NCBI GenBank assembly: GCA_963677325.2
Contig: CAXXGM010000013.1
Span: 1 to 64,000 of the forward strand
DNA: 64,000 bases
Direction of reading: 5' to 3'
From: G963677325 sp963677325
GTDB lineage: Bacteria; Bacteroidota; Bacteroidia; Bacteroidales; Prolixibacteraceae
Part shown: piece by piece, positions 60,204-64,000 of the stretch
How the letters are laid out: every line of letters begins with the position of its first letter
Position numbering within the stretch: position 1 is the stretch's first letter
The notes under the pieces: model-generated
The model's database searches: none
The model's input: only the letters and a program-made list of their open reading frames with translations
Told to the model about the DNA's origin: nothing
Program-made: the position numbers and the translations under genes

Positions 60204-60413
60204 CTAAATTCCAATACTTATCTTCCGATTTCCGGTCTCGACAAGATCCCCTGCTCTCAATTTAGCCCTTTTCCTAAATTCAACCTGTCCGTTTAGCCTC
60301 ACATCCCCTTCCTCAACCATAATTTTTGCGTGTCCCCCGGATTCTGCCACCCGCAATAATTTCAGCAATTTAATGAGCTCAATATACTCCGCCCCATTTA
60401 AATTAAATTCCAT
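60204..60413 (-). CDS. S4 RNA-binding domain protein (YbcJ-like)
   Basis: A 69-residue S4-like protein. IELIKLLKLLRVAESGGHAK (residues 12-31) and the VRLNGQVEFRKRAKLRAGD block fit the two-helix plus beta-strand RNA-binding fold. YbcJ-type proteins bind RNA or the ribosome; a precise role is not known. Small single gene between the xyl operon and a hypothetical gene. Confidence 0.85.
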   Translation of the reverse strand: MEFNLNGAEYIELIKLLKLLRVAESGGHAKIMVEEGDVRLNGQVEFRKRAKLRAGDLVETGNRKISIGI

Positions 60414-60437
60414 ATTTTAATGAGTTAAGTCACCCCT

Positions 60438-61046
60438 TTATTTAAGATTTATTCTATTATCAGTCAATTTTTTATTGTCATTAAATTTGTCCGGCTCAGC
60501 AAGTCTATAGTACAATTCTTTTTTATTGATTGAGATTGAGTCGATACAATATCCAAGAAAAGCTGAATTACACTGGGCTATTTTAATCATCTGCTTGGTT
60601 TTTAATTTCAAATTTTCAATTACAAGATCATTGTAATCTGGTTCTCCAAGGTAAACTATCGTATTATTAGTTGGATCAGAAGCAAGATCATACATTATAT
60701 TTTTTATACTATCTTTGATATTTAAGGGTAAAATCAAAACTCCCCAACACGGTGATCCGCAACCGTATTTTAGAACAATGAAATCATGATTGTCCCATTT
60801 AAATTTAGGTATCCCTGCATCAGCAATTTGGCAATTGTATTTTTCGGGAAGAACCCTTTTGAAATATTTATTACCATATTCCAGTTGAGCCTCATTACCT
60901 TGTAAGTTATATTTCACGTAATTGCCATTAATAGATAGAGTATCATAGTATGAAAATTGGCTGATACAATCCTTGTTTTGGCTTTTTGCATAGATTCCAA
61001 TCATACCAATAATTAGGAAAATGGCCAATTTTTTGATTTTTTTCAT
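60438..61046 (-). CDS. Hypothetical secreted protein
   Basis: 202 residues. A likely signal peptide lies at MKKIKKLAIFLIIGMIGIYA (cut near AKSQ). The mature part has four or more Cys, including GCGSPCWGVLILPLN, and beta-rich stretches. I do not recognise a family. It follows a MmcQ/YjbR gene by 14 bp and may be co-transcribed with it. Confidence 0.7.
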   Translation of the reverse strand: MKKIKKLAIFLIIGMIGIYAKSQNKDCISQFSYYDTLSINGNYVKYNLQGNEAQLEYGNKYFKRVLPEKYNCQIADAGIPKFKWDNHDFIVLKYGCGSPCWGVLILPLNIKDSIKNIMYDLASDPTNNTIVYLGEPDYNDLVIENLKLKTKQMIKIAQCNSAFLGYCIDSISINKKELYYRLAEPDKFNDNKKLTDNRINLK

Positions 61047-61060
61047 TCTGAAATACTAAA

Positions 61061-61435
61061 CTATTGACTCAGAGAGGTTAATATAACAATCTCTTTTCTT
61101 AATTTCTCATGCAATGAATTAAATACCAAATCATAAGAATGATCCAACAATGAGATCATCAGATCATTCGGCAGAGTACCATCAAGAATTAACGTGTTCC
61201 AATGTTTTTTGTTCATGTGGTATCCTGGAATAATCGATGGATAAACCTCCCTTAATTCGATTGCTCTGGAAGGATCACATTTCAGGTTGATAGAGGGTGG
61301 TTCGTCTAAACTCAGCAAAGCAAATATTTTACCTCCCACTTTCATCACAGGGGTCGAATCCCCGAAAGGAAAATCTTCCAATACACCCTTTTTAAGAAGA
61401 CAATAATTTCTTACTTCCTCAACATTCATCTTCAA
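61061..61435 (-). CDS. MmcQ/YjbR-family protein
   Basis: A 124-residue CyaY-like fold protein of the MmcQ/YjbR family. Landmarks are GVLEDFPFGDSTPVMKVGGK, IFALLSLDEPPSINLKCDPS and MNKKHWNTLILDG. A DNA-binding role was proposed for the family but is not shown; the function remains open. Confidence 0.87.
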   Translation of the reverse strand: MKMNVEEVRNYCLLKKGVLEDFPFGDSTPVMKVGGKIFALLSLDEPPSINLKCDPSRAIELREVYPSIIPGYHMNKKHWNTLILDGTLPNDLMISLLDHSYDLVFNSLHEKLRKEIVILTSLSQ

Positions 61436-61566
61436 TTTATTTTCACGTTGAAATTAAAGAAAAAGTTGCTATTCTGGTACATATTGAATAACTTAAATGT
61501 ATATAATCTTCCTTTTAGGAATAACGTTTAAAATTCTGCAGCAAAGGACTCAGAAATAAAGTCGAC

Positions 61567-61950
61567 ATGATCAATAAAATATTGCTCGCTGAAGATAATA
61601 CATTAAATTGCAAACTTCTTTTGCACGGTTTGAAACAGTACAAGGTCGATGTGGCCAGGAATGGAAAAGAAGCAATCGAATTATTCAAAACCAATCAATA
61701 TGACATCGTATTAATGGACATTCAGATGCCGGAAATTGATGGCATGGAAGCATCCAGACAAATCCGCAGGATTGAAAATGATAATATCCGGGAAACCAGA
61801 GCGATTATTCTTGGCATTACGGCCGATTGGTTTCCTGATCTGAAAGAAGAATGTAAAGCCGCCGGGATTGATGATTTTCTTGCTAAACCTTTCCAACCTT
61901 CAAAACTTGGAAATCTTATAACTGATTATTATTCAAGGTACAGTCATTAA
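61567..61950 (+). CDS. Single-domain response regulator
   Basis: A 127-residue CheY-like receiver. LLAEDN (E9-D10) forms the metal pocket, D51 (in VLMDIQMP) is the phosphoacceptor, and the Thr in ILGITADW and Lys in FLAKPFQPSKL complete the switch set. There is no output domain, and the sequence resembles receivers cut from hybrid histidine kinases. No kinase gene is in the window, so its partner is unknown. Confidence 0.92.
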   Translation: MINKILLAEDNTLNCKLLLHGLKQYKVDVARNGKEAIELFKTNQYDIVLMDIQMPEIDGMEASRQIRRIENDNIRETRAIILGITADWFPDLKEECKAAGIDDFLAKPFQPSKLGNLITDYYSRYSH

Positions 61951-61966
61951 TATTTGAATAATTCCC

Positions 61967-62335
61967 TTAGTTTACCGGCGGAGTAAAGGCATCCACAAAA
62001 TGAGTAATTTCATAAGACCCGTCTTTTGAAAATACAATGGATATTACATCAAAACGAGTCTCCAGATCTACCGCATTCTGAATCAACCAGTCTTCTGCCG
62101 CCTCCACGAGATATCTTATTTTTCTGTTACTGACAGCCTCCCACGGCTCTTCATACAGAAAACTTGTCCGGCTTTTCACTTCAACAATTACAATCTCGTT
62201 TCCTTCTCTTGCGATAATATCAATCTCCCGGTGTTCATCAAACCAGTTGCAGGCGAGTATCTGATATCCTTTCTTTATCAAATATTCTTTAGCTATATCC
62301 TCTCCTTTTTTCCCAAGGCTATCGGCTTTCAACAT
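61967..62335 (-). CDS. YraN-family (UPF0102) putative endonuclease
   Basis: A 122-residue YraN protein. GKKGEDIAKEYLIKKGYQIL and EHREIDIIAREGNEIVIVEV (D/ExK nuclease-like core, with VEVKSRTSF) are the family hallmarks. It is widely conserved in bacteria and predicted to be a restriction-endonuclease-fold enzyme of uncertain role. It is tail-to-tail with the response regulator gene. Confidence 0.92.
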   Translation of the reverse strand: MLKADSLGKKGEDIAKEYLIKKGYQILACNWFDEHREIDIIAREGNEIVIVEVKSRTSFLYEEPWEAVSNRKIRYLVEAAEDWLIQNAVDLETRFDVISIVFSKDGSYEITHFVDAFTPPVN

Positions 62336-62362
62336 CGGGGATTGTATTTCCTATTTCTAATT

Positions 62363-62558
62363 CAATGTCGTTTAGTTAAGTAAAATTAGAACACCTCTTT
62401 GTCTTTCTCCGTGATCTCCGAAAGAGGCAACGCCTCTTCTTTGTGTTCTTTTTAAACAATATTCATATTTTCTCTCTATGAATCTCTGTGTTCTCCGTGT
62501 CTCCGTGGTAAATTTTTTCCTCTCTGTAACTATTAAATTCTTAACTAAACAACATTGA
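62363..62558. repeat. Element with ~19-bp inverted ends holding a 'tctccgtgtctccgtgg' repeat
   Basis: The ends 62363-62381 (tcaatgtcgtttagttaag) and 62540-62558 are inverted repeats with one mismatch. The interior carries the widespread ctctgtgttctccgtgtctc-type sequence that appears in many genomes as non-coding repeat. No real gene lies in the 452-bp gap 62336-62787, which also contains the nested-hairpin element below. Confidence 0.75.
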
Positions 62559-62646
62559 TTTCTAATTCTTAATTTAATGTCTTTAATTAAGGTAATCAAG
62601 GTTTATGTCTGAATGATCCAAACATCATTGAAATCCTTCTCATCCA

Positions 62647-62776
62647 TTGCCGTCAGCTTCAGCTGACGGAGTAAATTATTGTTTTAGTATGGCTTAAGCC
62701 ACATTTCTCTCTGCAAAAAATGTGGCTAAAGCCACCTATAATTCAAACATCTTCCGTCAGCTGAAGCTGACGGCAA
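62647..62776. repeat. Nested-hairpin REP-like element, copy 2
   Basis: Left end ccgtcagcttcagctgacgg (62650-62669) and right end ccgtcagctgaagctgacgg (62754-62773), with inner ggcttaagcc and gtggctaaagccac hairpins. It shares the atccattgccgtc left flank with copy 1 at 37301. Confidence 0.85.
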
Positions 62777-62787
62777 TCGATATTAAT

Positions 62788-63696
62788 TCATATTGAACTC
62801 AGTGTAACTTTTTGATCAGTGACATTCAACTTAACCCTTGCGCCCAACACAAGGGGCCAATTGGGAAATTCATGCCCTGCCGGGAAATTAAATAAGACCG
62901 GATAGTGGTATTTTTCGGCAGCTTCACGAATGATCTCAGTGGCATTTTTTCCAAAAATCGCTTCTCCTTCTTTCATATCAGTAAAGTGACCAACAATCAA
63001 TCCTGAAATTTTCTCAAGGATTTTTCCCGTTTTTAGGTTCAACATCATCCTGTCAATGTGATAATGGTATTCTGCAATATCTTCAATAAAGAGAATTTTA
63101 CCCCTGGGTGAAATATCCCAGGATGTTCCTCTAAGACTTTGAATAAGCGATAGATTACCTCCTGTCAAAACACCTTCGGCTGTACCGTTTTTATTTAAAG
63201 GTGAAGGCTCAATGGAATAATCCATGTGTGGTTTGGATAAAAGCTCAAGAGTCTTAAGAAAACTATCAGTTTCCTCTCCATTACATTCAAAAAATGCAGG
63301 CATCACCCCATGCATAGAAGCTATTTCATGCTTTGTGAGAAAAGAATGGAATACGGTTATGTCACTAAATCCAATCAGCCATTTAGGATTCTTAAAAAAT
63401 GCCGACCAATTCAGCAGGGAGAGTATCCTTAAAGACCCGTATCCTCCGCGCGCAAACCAAATGGCTTTAATATTTTTATTACTGATTGCTTTTTGCATGT
63501 CGGAAGCTCTTCCCTCGTCTTTACCTGCGAATGGTCCGTCCTCATCGAAGACATGCTCTCCGGTTTCTACGATAAATCCATGCCGGCGAAGCAGTTCTGA
63601 GCCTCTTTCAACAAGATGAGGGAGAATTTTCCCTGCCGGTGCAACAATGCAAATTCTATCTCCTTTTTTTAAAGGCGGAGGAATCTTCATATGCAA
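62788..63696 (-). CDS. LD-carboxypeptidase (S66 family)
   Basis: A 302-residue peptidase of family S66 that trims the terminal D-Ala from the L-lysyl-D-alanine or m-DAP-D-Ala bond of murein tetrapeptides, in the cytoplasm in well-known LdcA. The serine nucleophile is in WLIGFSDITVFHSFL, the Glu is in LFIEDIAEYHYHIDRM and the His is in PAGHEFPNWPLVLGA. No signal peptide is seen. The longer frame has a Met just before MKIPPPLKKGDR, and either start works. Confidence 0.93.
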   Translation of the reverse strand: MHMKIPPPLKKGDRICIVAPAGKILPHLVERGSELLRRHGFIVETGEHVFDEDGPFAGKDEGRASDMQKAISNKNIKAIWFARGGYGSLRILSLLNWSAFFKNPKWLIGFSDITVFHSFLTKHEIASMHGVMPAFFECNGEETDSFLKTLELLSKPHMDYSIEPSPLNKNGTAEGVLTGGNLSLIQSLRGTSWDISPRGKILFIEDIAEYHYHIDRMMLNLKTGKILEKISGLIVGHFTDMKEGEAIFGKNATEIIREAAEKYHYPVLFNFPAGHEFPNWPLVLGARVKLNVTDQKVTLSSI

Positions 63697-63790
63697 ATAT
63701 TTTTGTCCATACTCATACGATCATCTTCAGTTATTAATCGACACAATTTCCGAACCCGGCCTCAATTTATACTATTTACAGGTAAAATCG

Positions 63791-64000
63791 TCAGGTCCCG
63801 GCAACCAATGCCTGCACCTGATATTTAATACCTCTGCCCCTTGCGAACAAACACAACTCTAATTCCTTGCGGAACTTTGTGTCCACCTTTGATAAACTTT
63901 TTAAACTATTTTTCAAGTCACAGAATTCTTCGCGGAACTTTGTGTCCAACTTTGAGAAACTTTTTAAACTATTTTTCAAGTCACAGAATTCTTCGCGGAA
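63791..64000 (-). CDS. Partial CDS with 21-residue tandem repeats, runs off the right edge
   Basis: The reading frame is open to the end of the window, so the start codon is missing. A 63-bp unit repeats with starts at 63869, 63932 and 63995. It encodes copies of FCDLKNSLKSFSKLDTKFRE (20 of 21 residues shown), and 21 is three heptads, so a coiled coil is possible. The C terminus (LFARGRGIKYQVQALVAGT) is unrelated to the repeat. It may be a real gene or a repeat-derived frame. I do not recognise the family. Confidence 0.5.
   Translation of the reverse strand, partial: FREEFCDLKNSLKSFSKLDTKFREEFCDLKNSLKSLSKVDTKFRKELELCLFARGRGIKYQVQALVAGT

Noticed and set aside
62372..62599. 75-codon open frame on the minus strand with TTETRRTQR-type sequence
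   Set aside because: It is the well-known spurious translation of a dispersed repeat and lies inside the inverted-end element.
63224..63619. 131-codon open frame on the plus strand
   Set aside because: It is antisense to the LD-carboxypeptidase gene, whose catalytic motifs are intact.

Overview
The window looks like a chromosomal segment from a Bacteroidota bacterium (Bacteroidales or Marinilabiliales type; I cannot name the genus). The evidence is the gene content (Wzi-type capsule assembly proteins, a NusG-like capsule antiterminator, ORF6N and AbiEii genes, a secreted Gfo/Idh lipoprotein, a xylB-xylA-xylE operon), the lack of strong Shine-Dalgarno sequences, and TAnnTTTG-type -7 promoter boxes. 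I saw no rRNA, tRNA, CRISPR array or phage block.

About 49.7 kb (19-49724) is one long surface-polysaccharide region read leftwards. It starts with a NusG-like antiterminator and continues with rmlA, rmlC, a winged-helix/nucleotidyltransferase-like protein, the SLBB export protein Wza and a chain-length protein. Then come a Wzy-type polymerase, glycosyltransferases, an epimerase, a Wzi protein and a flippase (33-49 kb). After an island of small nucleotidyltransferase and ORF6N genes, a second Wzi/Wzz pair leads into a second polysaccharide block (1-28.8 kb). That block has its own Wzx, Wzy and many nucleotide-sugar genes. No initiating sugar-phosphate transferase, no rmlB or rmlD, and no WbpD-type acetyltransferase is visible.

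The left block (about 1-22 kb) is AT-richer and tightly packed. Its genes predict UDP-ManNAcA (WecB, WecC), a 2,3-diamino-uronic acid (WbpA, WbpB, WbpE, WbpI) and dTDP-4-amino-4,6-dideoxygalactose (WecE), with an N-formyltransferase and a WecF-like transferase. The most interesting part is a phosphonate cassette at 4.7-9.5 kb: a Fom1-like fusion of cytidylyltransferase and PEP mutase, phosphonopyruvate decarboxylase in two overlapping reading frames, an iron-type phosphonoacetaldehyde reductase, and a TagB/TagF-like CDP-glycerol glycerophosphotransferase homologue. Together they suggest that 2-hydroxyethylphosphonate is made, activated as its CMP ester and placed on the surface glycan.

The 22-64 kb part has looser spacing and gaps filled with repeats: heptanucleotide arrays that run up to or into stop codons, nested-hairpin elements, 76-bp direct repeats around an AbiEii cassette and a 25-bp tandem array. 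The left block lacks these and carries only a MITE, which supports acquisition of 1-22 kb as a cassette.

To the right of the polysaccharide region lie kduI, an exported Gfo/Idh lipoprotein, a small ORF coupled to a DedA gene, a GT2, apbE, the xylose operon (xylB-xylA-xylE), and housekeeping genes (S4 protein, MmcQ/YjbR, response regulator, YraN, LD-carboxypeptidase). The right edge cuts a gene with a 21-residue tandem repeat.
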